A stretch of DNA of 64,000 nucleotides. Origin: Desulforhabdus amnigena. GTDB lineage: Bacteria > Desulfobacterota > Syntrophobacteria > Syntrophobacterales > Syntrophobacteraceae. The DNA lies in NCBI RefSeq assembly GCF_027925305.1, contig NZ_BSDR01000001.1, positions 2,321,001 to 2,385,000 of the forward strand, given 5' to 3'. The notes below the pieces were generated by a model. The model saw only the letters and a list, made by a program, of their open reading frames with translations, had not been told where the DNA came from and searched no databases. The translations under genes were made by a program, and so were the position numbers. Shown in pieces: positions 8,760-17,582 of this stretch (position 1 is its first letter; every line of letters starts with the position of its first letter).

Positions 8760-9551
8760 TTACATGACCCCTTTGTACCATCCACCGTCAATCTGGATGG
8801 AAGCGCCGGTAATGTAACCCGCCCGCTCAGAGGCCAGAAAAGTCACCAGCGCTGCAAATTCTTCCGGGGTGCCCAAACGCTTCATGGGAATGGAAGATTC
8901 CCAACGCTTGACTACCTCCTCGGGGGTCGTTCCCTCTTTTTGCGCCGTTACCACGGAAAGCGAACGGACCCTCTCGGTCATGGTATATCCGGGGCATACG
9001 TTGTTGACGGTTATATTGTAGGAAGCCAGCTCGTTGGAAAGCGTCTTGGCCAAACCGACGACGCCGGAACGGACGGTATTGGAAAGAATCAGGCCATCGA
9101 TGGGCTGCTTGACGGATATGGAGGTCATATTGATGATGCGGCCCGATCGTTTTTCCATCATGATGGGCACAACTTCCCGTGTCATGATGACAGTACTCAT
9201 GAGATTGAGCTTCACACCGAAATGCCAGAGATCATCGTCTATTTCAAGGAAAGTTTTGGAAGGGGGCCCCCCCGCGTTGTTCACCAGAATATCCACGGTA
9301 CCGTAATGCTCGATTCCCTTTCGAATGAAATTCCTGGCCTGATCGGCATTGCTCACATCGGCTGGGATTCCGATCACTTCCGCCCCCGTCGCCGCGCGAA
9401 TCTCTTCGACCGCCTTGGGGAGTTCAGGATCATCGAGGGCACAAATGGCCACTTTTGCCCCTTCCCGGCACATCTCCATTGTAACGGCCTTTCCCAAACC
9501 TTGACTTCCACCCGCAATAAACGCCACTTTTCCCTTGAGTCCTAAATCCAT
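8760..9551 (-). CDS. SDR-family protein with altered active site (FabG-like)
   Basis: 263 residues from the ATG at 9551, which has GGAGGAG seven bases upstream; a longer reading to 9614 lacks a ribosome site. The Rossmann motif GGSQGLGKA (near 14-22), NNAGG (near 91) and the C-terminal ITGASIQIDGGW are intact. The usual YxxxK catalytic pair is replaced: the aligned stretch is LSNTVRSGV, giving Ser and Arg. This matches a known SDR subgroup annotated as beta-ketoacyl-ACP-reductase-like without a standard catalytic tetrad. Substrate unknown. The fabH neighbour suggests fatty-acyl metabolism. Nucleotide binding is likely; classical reductase chemistry is doubtful. Confidence 0.82.
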   Translation of the reverse strand: MDLGLKGKVAFIAGGSQGLGKAVTMEMCREGAKVAICALDDPELPKAVEEIRAATGAEVIGIPADVSNADQARNFIRKGIEHYGTVDILVNNAGGPPSKTFLEIDDDLWHFGVKLNLMSTVIMTREVVPIMMEKRSGRIINMTSISVKQPIDGLILSNTVRSGVVGLAKTLSNELASYNITVNNVCPGYTMTERVRSLSVVTAQKEGTTPEEVVKRWESSIPMKRLGTPEEFAALVTFLASERAGYITGASIQIDGGWYKGVM

Positions 9552-9648
9552 TTCCACTCCTCCACTTATTTGGAATTTTCTAATTGGTTCCCTTTTGCAT
9601 AAAACCCGTGTCACACTAATACCACAACGGGACTTTCACCGCCGTGTA

Positions 9649-10365
9649 CTAGTCGTCGTAAAAGGCTTGCATCTCTTCGGTATATTCTCGATTTTCTTTA
9701 TAAATATAAAATGGAGACCTTATAAGAAGCTCCTCCCCTCCACCTTTTCTGCTCTCGAGGCACACCAGGCGCGCAGCCCCCCCTGCGTGAGAATATACGA
9801 TCGTGAGCTCCTTGGGGCTGAACCCGTGCTCCTGCGCAGCCGAGAGAAGATGCGCCATGCGCGCGGCAGGATAAATGGCCACGAGACGCCCCCCCTGCAC
9901 CAGAAGATGCTTACCGGCAGCGAACACCTCACGGATGGAAGCGGTCAGCTCATGACGCGCCAGCGCCTTCTGCGGATGAGGGTTGATCTTTCCCGTGTCC
10001 AGGCGGCGATAGGGCGGATTGCTCGTCACAAGGTCGAAGCTCTGGGCCTGAACGTGCCGTGCGACGTCCCGGAAATCCATTCTCCGGATCTCGATTCGAT
10101 CCGCAAAACCATTGGCCTCGACATTCTGTTCAGCCAACCTCGCCAGGTCGGGTTGAAGCTCCATGCCCAGAATCTTTTGCGCCCCTTTGCGGTATGCCAA
10201 AATGAGAGGAACAATGCCGCAACCCGTCCCCAAATCCACTATCCGATCCTCGGGCTTCACCCTCGTCAGTCCCGCAAGCAACACGGCATCCAGGGAAAAG
10301 CGGTAGCCATCCTTTTCTTGGCGGACCACAAGCTTGCCGTTAAATAAGGTATCGGATGTCAACAC
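9649..10365 (-). CDS. tRNA1(Val) adenine-N6 methyltransferase family (TrmN6/YfiC-like)
   Basis: 238 residues. An SAM-binding motif I, IVDLGTGCGIVPLILAYR, and the N6-adenine methyltransferase signature TSNPPYRR (NPPY) are present in the expected order, as is GKLVVRQEKDGYRFSLDAVLLAG near the N terminus. Members methylate A37 of tRNA1(Val) in E. coli; the exact substrate here is inferred. It lies 97 bases upstream of the SDR gene on the same strand. Confidence 0.85.
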   Translation of the reverse strand: MLTSDTLFNGKLVVRQEKDGYRFSLDAVLLAGLTRVKPEDRIVDLGTGCGIVPLILAYRKGAQKILGMELQPDLARLAEQNVEANGFADRIEIRRMDFRDVARHVQAQSFDLVTSNPPYRRLDTGKINPHPQKALARHELTASIREVFAAGKHLLVQGGRLVAIYPAARMAHLLSAAQEHGFSPKELTIVYSHAGGAARLVCLESRKGGGEELLIRSPFYIYKENREYTEEMQAFYDD

Positions 10366-10386
10366 CAGAATTCCCCTCTCCTGCTA

Positions 10387-10497
10387 AGAGCCTATCCAAA
10401 AACCTACCTCGGCAGCGGACACCCCCCTTTAATCCCCCCTCGAGGGGGGACTAAGGGGGGTGTCGCAAAGTCTACAGGTGGTTTCCGGATAGGTTCT
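10387..10497. repeat. Palindromic ~110-bp element, copy A
   Basis: Terminal inverted repeats AGAGCCTATCC (10387-10397) and GGATAGGTTCT (10487-10497), with a central palindrome of C6/G6 runs around TCGA. The same element recurs reverse-complemented at 61356-61464 and in this orientation at 62547-62657. Its right end overlaps the TAG stop (10496-10498) of the DUF1015 gene. A MITE- or REP-like non-coding repeat. Confidence 0.88.
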
Positions 10498-11839
10498 AAA
10501 TCCCTTCCTCCTCCGTCGAGAGCGCGTGGATGACCATTCCGCTTCCGACCTTGGGATAAAAATAGGTGGATTTATGGGGCATGATCAAACCACTCGTAGC
10601 CACATCCTGCACCTGCTCGATTCGAGTCGCATTGATGAGAAAGCCCGCTTCGTAATTGCCCTCCTTGACCTCCTGCACCGTCTTTGAAAAATCGTGGCTG
10701 AAATGTATATTGTCGGCATTTGCCAGGAATGATTCGGAAAGCCCCAGGATTTTTTTCAACAGGACCTGGTCCAGCACCACTACGTCCAGGGTCTGCAATA
10801 CCTCGGGAATCCGTATGCTCGAGAGGTAAGAAGAAACCGCATCCCTCTTGGCTTTCATCAGGAAAAAGCCCTCTACCCGTCTCGCATGGAAGCCGATGAC
10901 CGTATCCTTCCGGGAAGCTCCCGCTTCAAGGCCGGCGCGCCACTGGTTTTCCCCGGAAGCCGTCTGTTCGAACCGCGAAACATCGAAATAAACTCGCGCC
11001 TTTTCCAGAAAGGATTCCAGATCCAGGGAATCGAGGGACCGGAGCAGCCGGTGCGTAGGAAGAATCGTCAGACCCTCCTGGTTGAGATTGGATAAATACA
11101 CCATGATATATTCAAAGGAGGCGCGGGGACTCGCATTCTTGCAGCGTTGCCTTTGGATGTCGCGATAGTTCAGGGCCGTTTCATACCTGTGGTGGCCGTC
11201 GGCTATGAACAAAGGCTTATCCCGCATGAGATCCCGCACCCGCCTGAGAATTTCGAGATCCCTCACCCGCCACAAGCGATGCTCCATCCCCTGATGGTCT
11301 TTGAAAGATGCAACGGGGTCACCGTCGCGTCCCGCCCTCAGAGCACGATCCACGAATTCGTCCGGATCTGCATAAAGGGCAAAAACCGGACTCAGATTTG
11401 CCTGACATGCGAACATCAACTGCAGCCTTTCGTCCTTGACCGCCTGAAAGGTCTTTTCGTGGGGGCGGACAAAGCCGGAACTGAAATCCTCCAACCGCAA
11501 AGCACAGACAAACCCGTAGCGTGTCTTACGCACCTGGGGCGTCAGCGAATAGTGCAGTTCATAGTAGTACATACAAGGATCATCGTCTCGAACGATCACT
11601 TTTTCCCGCTGCCAGTCCTGGAAATACCTGGCTGCCCGTGTATGCGGATTGTCCTGTTCGGAATCTTCCGGTGTGGATTTCCCCAGTTCCAAACGCACCA
11701 TATTGTATGGGCACATCTGATGATAAGCTTCCTGTTCCTTTGGAGAAATCACATCATAAGGCGGGATCACGACTTCAGCCAGATCTGGAACTTTTTCCTT
11801 ATTGTAGCGCAGCCCGCGGAAAGGGGCTATTTCTGCCAT
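10496..11839 (-). CDS. DUF1015 family protein
   Basis: 447 residues, the usual size for DUF1015. Characteristic stretches are EIAPFRGLRYN at the N terminus, PPYDVISPKEQEAY, RPHEKTF, IADGHHRYETALNYRD and FLINATRIEQVQDVA. The family is widespread in anaerobes and is often near serine/phosphoserine metabolism genes, but its biochemical role is not established to my knowledge. The stop codon lies in the end of repeat copy A. The gene is flanked by non-coding repeats on both sides and appears monocistronic. Confidence 0.88.
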   Translation of the reverse strand: MAEIAPFRGLRYNKEKVPDLAEVVIPPYDVISPKEQEAYHQMCPYNMVRLELGKSTPEDSEQDNPHTRAARYFQDWQREKVIVRDDDPCMYYYELHYSLTPQVRKTRYGFVCALRLEDFSSGFVRPHEKTFQAVKDERLQLMFACQANLSPVFALYADPDEFVDRALRAGRDGDPVASFKDHQGMEHRLWRVRDLEILRRVRDLMRDKPLFIADGHHRYETALNYRDIQRQRCKNASPRASFEYIMVYLSNLNQEGLTILPTHRLLRSLDSLDLESFLEKARVYFDVSRFEQTASGENQWRAGLEAGASRKDTVIGFHARRVEGFFLMKAKRDAVSSYLSSIRIPEVLQTLDVVVLDQVLLKKILGLSESFLANADNIHFSHDFSKTVQEVKEGNYEAGFLINATRIEQVQDVATSGLIMPHKSTYFYPKVGSGMVIHALSTEEEGI

Positions 11840-12030
11840 GATCTAGTTTTCCTTTCTATTCTAAACTCAAAAAAATGGCCATCAGAGGATCGGCTTAGAG
11901 CAAGTCCTTGATATGAATGCGAGCTTTAAAGGCTTCCTTTGCTAACACAGCTGAGGATTTTTGACAAGCGGCATGCATTGCGTTTACCCTCCCGCCACCC
12001 ATCCGCCAGGGAGGGGAGACTTCCCGGAAG

Positions 12031-12091
12031 TGTTCTCCGTGACCTCCGTGTCTCCGTGGTGAATAACGGGATATCGGAATCCGCCAACTCC
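12031..12091 (-). repeat. CACGGAGACACGG repeat, copy 1
   Basis: On the minus strand it reads GGAGTTGGCGGATTCCGATA, then CCCGTTATTCACCACGGAGA, then CACGGAGGTCACGGAGAA. Close copies begin at 35794 and 54782, and a related palindrome lies at 14671-14747. It lies in the 265-base region between the DUF1015 and DUF434 genes, which shows nothing else of note. Confidence 0.8.
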
Positions 12092-12104
12092 CCTACATTT
12101 CATA

Positions 12105-12905
12105 TCAAAAGAGGGATTGATCGGTTAAGGAATATTGCTCGGTGGGATTTGCGAGGATGAGAGACGAAAAATCAGCGGCCAATTCCAGAATTCCTGACCA
12201 TTCTATGGCCCCCCTGGCCAAATCCAGCCAATGGGACACCTCATTGATGACTGCACTGTCGCTGGTGGCGACAACCGCCCCCTCGTAAGGGAATTCCCGT
12301 TCCGGCACCGGCACCGCCCGCGCCTCTCCTGGAATCCGAAGGGATTTTAAACGCCGGCGGTAGATATCCGCAAGACGCCCGCTGTGACTCATGGGAGCGT
12401 CAAAAAGGAAGAGGACTCGATGCGGGCGAAATTCCTCCAAGAAACGAAAAAGGGTATCCACGGCCATTTCGCTGACTTCACTGAACCGAAAGCGGGCCGA
12501 CTGACCCGCCAGATCCCGTAAGGCCCCGTCGTTGGACATCAGGAGTGGGCGGCCCAAAATGGCGCTCTCCAGGGTGATCTGAACATTGTGACCGTCCACT
12601 GCCAGCAATTGGGATTGCCAGCCTGCCCCCTTGCAGCACTTGGCGCGGCGTCGCAATCCTTTCTCCTGACTGAAAATTCCACGATGGAGGAGCATGCGCT
12701 CCATATGCGTCAACTGGTAGCGGTTTCCCACCCATTCCAGAGCGGCCTCGCGTGGATAACGCCGGTTTTGAAAGAAAAAAAAATCCGCACCCGCTTGAGA
12801 AATCAACCACCTGCGCTCTTTTGAAAGCATTGATTTGGTGGAATCTGTTTGTGGGGCGCTAAACCCCATCAGGTTGACCTGCATCATACACCGGTTACAC
12901 TTCAT
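12105..12905 (-). CDS. DUF434 / DUF5616 domain protein
   Basis: 266 residues. The N-terminal part (LSKERRWLISQAGADFFFFQ ... REAALEWVGNRYQLTHMER) matches the DUF434 module, and the rest (LLAVDGHNVQITLESAILG, SNDGALRDLAG, FLFDAPMSHSGRLA) the PIN-like module usually found with it. The Asp residues in AVDGHN and LFDAPMSHSG suggest a nuclease-like metal site, which is inference. Its ATG overlaps the stop codon of the acyl-CoA synthetase gene by four bases (ATGA), so translational coupling is likely. An internal ATG about 24 residues in could be the true start. Confidence 0.75.
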   Translation of the reverse strand: MKCNRCMMQVNLMGFSAPQTDSTKSMLSKERRWLISQAGADFFFFQNRRYPREAALEWVGNRYQLTHMERMLLHRGIFSQEKGLRRRAKCCKGAGWQSQLLAVDGHNVQITLESAILGRPLLMSNDGALRDLAGQSARFRFSEVSEMAVDTLFRFLEEFRPHRVLFLFDAPMSHSGRLADIYRRRLKSLRIPGEARAVPVPEREFPYEGAVVATSDSAVINEVSHWLDLARGAIEWSGILELAADFSSLILANPTEQYSLTDQSLF

Positions 12906-14587
12906 GCATCTTTCGAGGATGCCGATTTTTGCAAGGATTCATCTCGCAGATCTTTCCTCAAAACCTTACCCACTATGGTTTTGGGCAAAGAATCACGAAA
13001 TTCTACAGACTTCGGTACCTTGTAGATAGCCAGCCGCGTTTTGCAAAACTCTATGATCTCTTTTTCCGTAATATTTTGCCCCGGCTTGGCTACAATGAAA
13101 GCCTTCACCGTTTCCCCCCGATATGGATCCGGAATCCCCACAGCCACAGCATCCAATACTTTGGGATGTTCGTACAGGACCTCGTCGATTTCACGAGGAT
13201 AAATATTGTATCCCCCAGCAATGATCATATCCTTCTTACGATCCACAATGAAAAAATATCCCTCTGCGTCCATTGTGGCGATGTCGCCGGTATACAGCCA
13301 TCCGTTCCGCAAAGCATATTTCGTTTCTTCCGGCATTTTCCAATATCCCTGCATCACCTGAGGACCTCGAACGATCAACTCCCCTTCCTTCAGGACGGGC
13401 ATTTCCTCTGTCCCATATTCGAGATCCATGATCTTGCACTCCGTATCGGGGATGGGGATTCCAATGGAACCCGGTTTGCGGGTGCCTTCAATGGGATTGC
13501 AATGAGTAACGGGGCTGGCTTCCGTCAAGCCATAACCTTCTATGATGACGCTGCCCGTAAGGTTTTCAAACTTGCGCAGGACTTCCAGAGGCATGGGAGC
13601 CGATCCCGTAATGCAAAAGCGGATGGAAGACAAATCGTAGGATTGAATCCTGGGGTGATTCATGATGGCCGCAAAAATGGTCGGCACACCCGGGAAAAGG
13701 GAAATCTTGCGCTTTTGGAGAGTCTTGAGCAGTTCGTCCAGTTCAAACCGCGGGAGGATACTGCAGTAGCATCCCGTAAAGAGTGGTAAGTTCATGCAGA
13801 CCGTCATGCCGAAAACGTGCGAAAAGGGCAGAACAGCCAGGAAGCGTTCCCCGCCCCATCTTAAATCGGGAAACCAGGAACTGATCTGCACCACATTCGC
13901 CAGAATATTCCGGTGAGAGAGTATGACCCCCTTGGCCACACCCGTCGATCCTCCGGTATATTGCAAAAGGGCTATATCGTCCAGATTGACGGTACAGGGA
14001 GGCGGCGTGGGTGGCGTGTTGGAAATCAGGTCCGGAAATCTGAAGACGTTTTCACTGTAGGGCACCGATGTGAATAGTTTTTTCTTCCTGGCCTTCAAGG
14101 GGTAGAGCCACCTGAGAATCAAGGGAAAGTAGTCCTTGATGCTGGTGGAAACAACCTTTTTGATGGCTGTTTTGGGAAGCACCCTTTCCACTTTGGGATA
14201 AAGATGGTCCAAAACCACCAAAAATTCCACTTCGGCATCTTTCCACTGGTGCTCCACTTCCCGCTCGACATACAGGGGATTGGTCATCACCACTATGGCG
14301 CCCAACCACAGGGCGGCATAATAGGCGATGACCGCCTGCGGACAGTTGGGAAGCATGATGGCCAACTTTGTGCCGGGTTTTACACCCTGGGCGTGTAATG
14401 CATTGGCCAGACACAAAATCTGTTCCCATAGGGAACGGTAGGTCAGAGTGGTTCCAAAGAATTCAACGGCAACATTTTGAGGAAACTTTGCTGCCGTTGC
14501 TTCCAACAAAAGCGGCAGACATTGCTCAGGGTAGTCTGCCGAATGAGGAACCCGAGAATCGTAGCTTTTATACCAGACCCGCTCCAT
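12902..14587 (-). CDS. Long-chain fatty-acid-CoA ligase (FadD-like)
   Basis: 561 residues. It carries the AMP-forming signature YTGGSTGVAKGVILSHRN, the A5 motif EGYGLTEASP, A7 LYTGDIATMDAEGYF, A8 DRKKDMIIAGGYNIYPREID and the catalytic Lys region LPKTIVGKVLRKDL. It activates fatty acids to acyl-CoA with ATP, feeding beta-oxidation. The etfBA genes just upstream on the same strand fit beta-oxidation or syntrophic fatty acid use. Chain length cannot be read from sequence. A downstream DUF434 gene overlaps it by four bases. Confidence 0.9.
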   Translation of the reverse strand: MERVWYKSYDSRVPHSADYPEQCLPLLLEATAAKFPQNVAVEFFGTTLTYRSLWEQILCLANALHAQGVKPGTKLAIMLPNCPQAVIAYYAALWLGAIVVMTNPLYVEREVEHQWKDAEVEFLVVLDHLYPKVERVLPKTAIKKVVSTSIKDYFPLILRWLYPLKARKKKLFTSVPYSENVFRFPDLISNTPPTPPPCTVNLDDIALLQYTGGSTGVAKGVILSHRNILANVVQISSWFPDLRWGGERFLAVLPFSHVFGMTVCMNLPLFTGCYCSILPRFELDELLKTLQKRKISLFPGVPTIFAAIMNHPRIQSYDLSSIRFCITGSAPMPLEVLRKFENLTGSVIIEGYGLTEASPVTHCNPIEGTRKPGSIGIPIPDTECKIMDLEYGTEEMPVLKEGELIVRGPQVMQGYWKMPEETKYALRNGWLYTGDIATMDAEGYFFIVDRKKDMIIAGGYNIYPREIDEVLYEHPKVLDAVAVGIPDPYRGETVKAFIVAKPGQNITEKEIIEFCKTRLAIYKVPKSVEFRDSLPKTIVGKVLRKDLRDESLQKSASSKDA

Positions 14588-14670
14588 CCCCCCTCCCTGC
14601 GTTGGGCTGGTTTAAGCACTTCCCATGTGCCCCTCGCATCATTGGCCTTTTGGTGCGACATAGTCACATT

Positions 14671-14747
14671 AAAACCACGGGGACACAGAGGGCACAGAGA
14701 AAGACCTCCAAATGAAATCTCCGTGTTCTCCGTGTCTCCGTGGTTCA
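14671..14747. repeat. Palindrome built from the CACGGAG repeat
   Basis: Left arm AACCACGGGGACACAGAG and right arm CTCCGTGTCTCCGTGGTT are inverted copies of the CACGGAGACACGG core, about 75 bases end to end. It lies in the 238-base gap between etfA and the acyl-CoA synthetase gene. A hairpin would form in RNA; no T-tract follows. Confidence 0.7.
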
Positions 14748-14825
14748 GATGAAATCCGACAATGTCAAGTCAGATACTCCGAGTATAAGGGCTCCATGTT
14801 TATTCCCGGCCCCTTCCTTACAGGA

Positions 14826-15815
14826 TCAAGAACAGGTGCTCTTCAATTTGCGCACCTCTTCAGTAAAAACAGGGATGAAGTTAAAGAGATCTTCCACTAT
14901 CCCATAATCCGCCTTGCTGAAAATGGGGGCATCCGCATCCTTGTTGACGGCCACGATAAATTTGGAGGATCCCATTCCCGCCAGGTGTTGGATCGCACCG
15001 GATATTCCCACGGCAATGTAGAGATTGGGGTTGACAACCTTGCCCGTCTGCCCCACCTGGTCGGCATGGGGGCGCCATCCCGAATCCACTGCCGCGCGGG
15101 ATGCGCCGACAGCAGCGCCGAGCAGCTTGGCCAGTTCTTCGATCAAGGCGAAGTTCTGAGCTTCCTTCATTCCTCGGCCGCCCGAGACAATGATCTCGGC
15201 ACCAGAAAGTCCAACACGCCCGGAAGTATCCAGTTCAAGGCCAGTGACGGAAGAGCGGGGAATGGGAATGGATACATCGACCTTCTCGACCACAGCTTTT
15301 TTCTCCTCGCTGGGAGGCAGGCAGCTCATGACATTGGGACGGCAGGAGATAAGAGGCATGGCGCCGTCGGCCCATTCATTCCATGCCAGGCACTTTCCGG
15401 CATAGATCGGCTTTCGAGCTTTAACCTTTCCGTTCTCGACCACGATTTCAGTACAATCCTGCACCAGCCCTTCTTCGAGCCTTGCCGAGAGGCGTGCCCC
15501 GATGTCTTTTCCATCCACGGAGGCCGAGAGCAGCACCAGGGCGGGATCGCACTTTTTGATCATATCGGCGATGACCGGAACATGGGTCTCAGGCAAATAA
15601 TTTTCCAGGGCCGGGTCATCGGCCACATAGACCTTATCCACTCCGTAGCGTCCCAGTTCGGGGGCCTTCTCGGCAACGCCATGCCCCACAACAATCGCAC
15701 AGACTTCAGCTCCCAGTACGTCTGCAATCCGCCTCCCCTCACTGGCCACTTCAAAGGTAACACGGCGAAAATTCTCGGCACGGAATTCAGCAAGCACGCA
15801 AACACACTTTGACAT
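14826..15815 (-). CDS. etfA: Electron transfer flavoprotein alpha subunit
   Basis: 329 residues. The C-terminal FAD domain is clear: [33 protein letters not shown], then [20 protein letters not shown], the ETF-alpha signature, and [20 protein letters not shown]. With EtfB it transfers electrons between acyl-CoA dehydrogenases and the quinone pool or a bifurcating partner. It lies 12 bases downstream of etfB. Whether this ETF bifurcates cannot be decided here; no dehydrogenase or quinone oxidoreductase gene is adjacent. Confidence 0.96.
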   Translation of the reverse strand: MSKCVCVLAEFRAENFRRVTFEVASEGRRIADVLGAEVCAIVVGHGVAEKAPELGRYGVDKVYVADDPALENYLPETHVPVIADMIKKCDPALVLLSASVDGKDIGARLSARLEEGLVQDCTEIVVENGKVKARKPIYAGKCLAWNEWADGAMPLISCRPNVMSCLPPSEEKKAVVEKVDVSIPIPRSSVTGLELDTSGRVGLSGAEIIVSGGRGMKEAQNFALIEELAKLLGAAVGASRAAVDSGWRPHADQVGQTGKVVNPNLYIAVGISGAIQHLAGMGSSKFIVAVNKDADAPIFSKADYGIVEDLFNFIPVFTEEVRKLKSTCS

Positions 15816-15827
15816 CTTCGTTCTCCT

Positions 15828-16625
15828 CTAAATCACTTTAGCTTCTTCGTGCAATACCCTGACCAATTCCCTGGCCTTGCCTTCTGTATCCAGACCCCCA
15901 TTGATGATCCGCCCCGGTGCGCGTTCGGGCGGCATTTCGAGGGAAAGGACCCGCACCTTGGCTTTTTCCGGGACAAATTCAGAAGCATCGAGTCCCAAAT
16001 CGGCAAGAGTTTTCGTGGCCAAAGGTTTCTTTTTAGCTTTCATGATTCCAGGCAGAGAAGCGTATCTGGGATTCCAGACCGCATGGGAACCACCGAATGT
16101 CACCAGGGCGGGCAAAGTGGACTCCATGGTCACTTTCCCCCCTTCAATGGGCCGCTGGATGGAGACCTTACTGCCATCGCACTCGATGGAAACGGCGAGA
16201 GCCAGATGCGGCCAGCCCAAAAATTCGGCCACCATGGGGCCCCGCTGCGCCATGTCGTAATCCACAGCGCGCGAACCGCAGAAAACGAGGTCGGGATTCA
16301 ATTCTTTGATGGCCGCGGCAACGGCTTTCGCCACCTTCAGGCGCCCATAACTCTCAAGAGCGTCTTCAGCAATCAACACCGCATTGTCCGCGCCCATTGC
16401 CAGAGCGGTACGGATGGATTCCACCACGCGCTGCGGTCCATAGCTCAGAATCGTAACGGTTCCACCAAGCTGTTGCTTCAGTCGGAGTGCGGCTTCCACG
16501 GCAAATTCATCATACGGATTGATGATCCATTTGAATCCATCGCTGACCACTGACTTGCCATCGCTTGCAATGCGAATTACCGATTCCGTATCAGGAGTTT
16601 GTTTCAACACCACGACAATGTTCAC
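15828..16625 (-). CDS. etfB: Electron transfer flavoprotein beta subunit
   Basis: 265 residues from a GTG at 16625 (VNIVVVLKQTPDTE), preceded by GGGAGGAG; the longer reading to 16694 adds residues foreign to the family. Typical features are WIINPYDEFAVEAALRLK, AMGADNAVLI, FCGSRAVDYDMAQRGPMVAE and the recognition-loop region LPALVTFGGSHAVWNPRYASL. It binds AMP or FAD and pairs with EtfA. First gene of etfB-etfA. Confidence 0.95.
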   Translation of the reverse strand: MNIVVVLKQTPDTESVIRIASDGKSVVSDGFKWIINPYDEFAVEAALRLKQQLGGTVTILSYGPQRVVESIRTALAMGADNAVLIAEDALESYGRLKVAKAVAAAIKELNPDLVFCGSRAVDYDMAQRGPMVAEFLGWPHLALAVSIECDGSKVSIQRPIEGGKVTMESTLPALVTFGGSHAVWNPRYASLPGIMKAKKKPLATKTLADLGLDASEFVPEKAKVRVLSLEMPPERAPGRIINGGLDTEGKARELVRVLHEEAKVI

Positions 16626-16878
16626 GGCTTCTCCTCCCTTTTCCCTTCCTTGGATCCTTTTTGATTGGATAAATATTGCTCTACGATCAAACACTCTATT
16701 TGATTAAAGCAAAAAGAGTATGCTTTCCTCTAACAGAGTCCCTTAGCATATCCTCCTTCAACGATTCAAGCAGAAATGGAGTTGACCGCACAAACAAAAG
16801 ACAGGCGTCCTACAATACGAACAAGGTGCTTCCCGAGTTCTCAAGGAGGAAATAGAAGCCCGGATGAATGGCCAATCA

Positions 16879-16955
16879 TTCAGCCCGGATCTTACATTCA
16901 TCTCTCCTCTTCTTGCAAGGAAAGATGAATGTAAGATCCGGAAGATTGGGCTGAA
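16879..16955. repeat. Long intergenic hairpin downstream of perR
   Basis: Perfect 19-bp arms at 16885-16903 and 16923-16941 (CCGGATCTTACATTCATCT and its complement) around a 19-base loop. After a short bulge the stem extends by TTCAGCCC / GGGCTGAA. It lies 3' of the Fur-family gene. No adjacent T-tract on either strand, so it is not a textbook terminator. Confidence 0.75.
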
Positions 16956-17005
16956 CTTTAGAATATTTTTGAAAAAAGAAAAAAAAATGAATTGCCCGCG
17001 AGCTT

Positions 17006-17434
17006 TCAACTGCCTTTCTGACAGTGGGGACAATACCCCTGGAAGATGATCTGCTGACGTAAGACACGAAATCCGTTCTCTTTTGGAAGCGGGATGTTTT
17101 CGACGGAGGGAAGACCCTTGACGTCTTCTATCGCCTGGCACTTCAGACAAACCATATGATGATGAGGGGTGACGAGGGCATCATATCGCGCTACATCCGT
17201 CATCGGGCTCACCTTTTGAATCAACCCGACTTCGTAAAAACGTTCCAGGGTCTTATAAACCGTGCCAAGTGAAATCATGGGAAAGCGTTTTTTCACCTGT
17301 TGATAAATCGATTCGGCGCTGGGATGATCTTTTGTAAAATAAAGTGTTTGATATATGGCCAACCTCTGGTAGGTCACCTGTAGACCATGTTTCCTCAAGG
17401 TTGCGATAAAATCCTTATCGTTCATCTCCTCCAT
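17006..17434 (-). CDS. Fur-family regulator, PerR-like
   Basis: 142 residues, the Fur/PerR size. The winged-helix domain includes LRKHGLQVTYQRLAIYQTL and SLGTVYKTLERFYEVGLIQKV. The metal sites are visible: HHHMVCLKCQAIEDV (regulatory His cluster and first CxxC) and the C-terminal CPHC. The sequence resembles PerR peroxide sensors more than Fur; that split is inference. An AT-rich palindrome about 85 bases upstream could be its own operator. It stands alone, between mnmG and a long hairpin. Confidence 0.88.
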   Translation of the reverse strand: MEEMNDKDFIATLRKHGLQVTYQRLAIYQTLYFTKDHPSAESIYQQVKKRFPMISLGTVYKTLERFYEVGLIQKVSPMTDVARYDALVTPHHHMVCLKCQAIEDVKGLPSVENIPLPKENGFRVLRQQIIFQGYCPHCQKGS

Positions 17435-17516
17435 TTGGATTCCCCCTCACTGTGGATGTCATTAGAAGTGACTCGGTGGATAACCTGACCAGGCAACGAT
17501 AAACGTATGACAAGTT

Positions 17517-17533
17517 TATAAAGAAAATTTATA
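17517..17533. promoter_or_regulatory. Candidate PerR/Fur operator
   Basis: TATAAA-GAAAA-TTTATA is a perfect 6+5+6 inverted repeat in the leader of the PerR-like gene, AT-rich like known PerR boxes (TTATAAT-N-ATTATAA) but with different spacing. Autoregulation is plausible, unproven. Confidence 0.35.
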
Positions 17534-17582
17534 GGAATCTTTAGAATCTACGCAAGTTTTTTCTCATAGGAATCCATATTTT

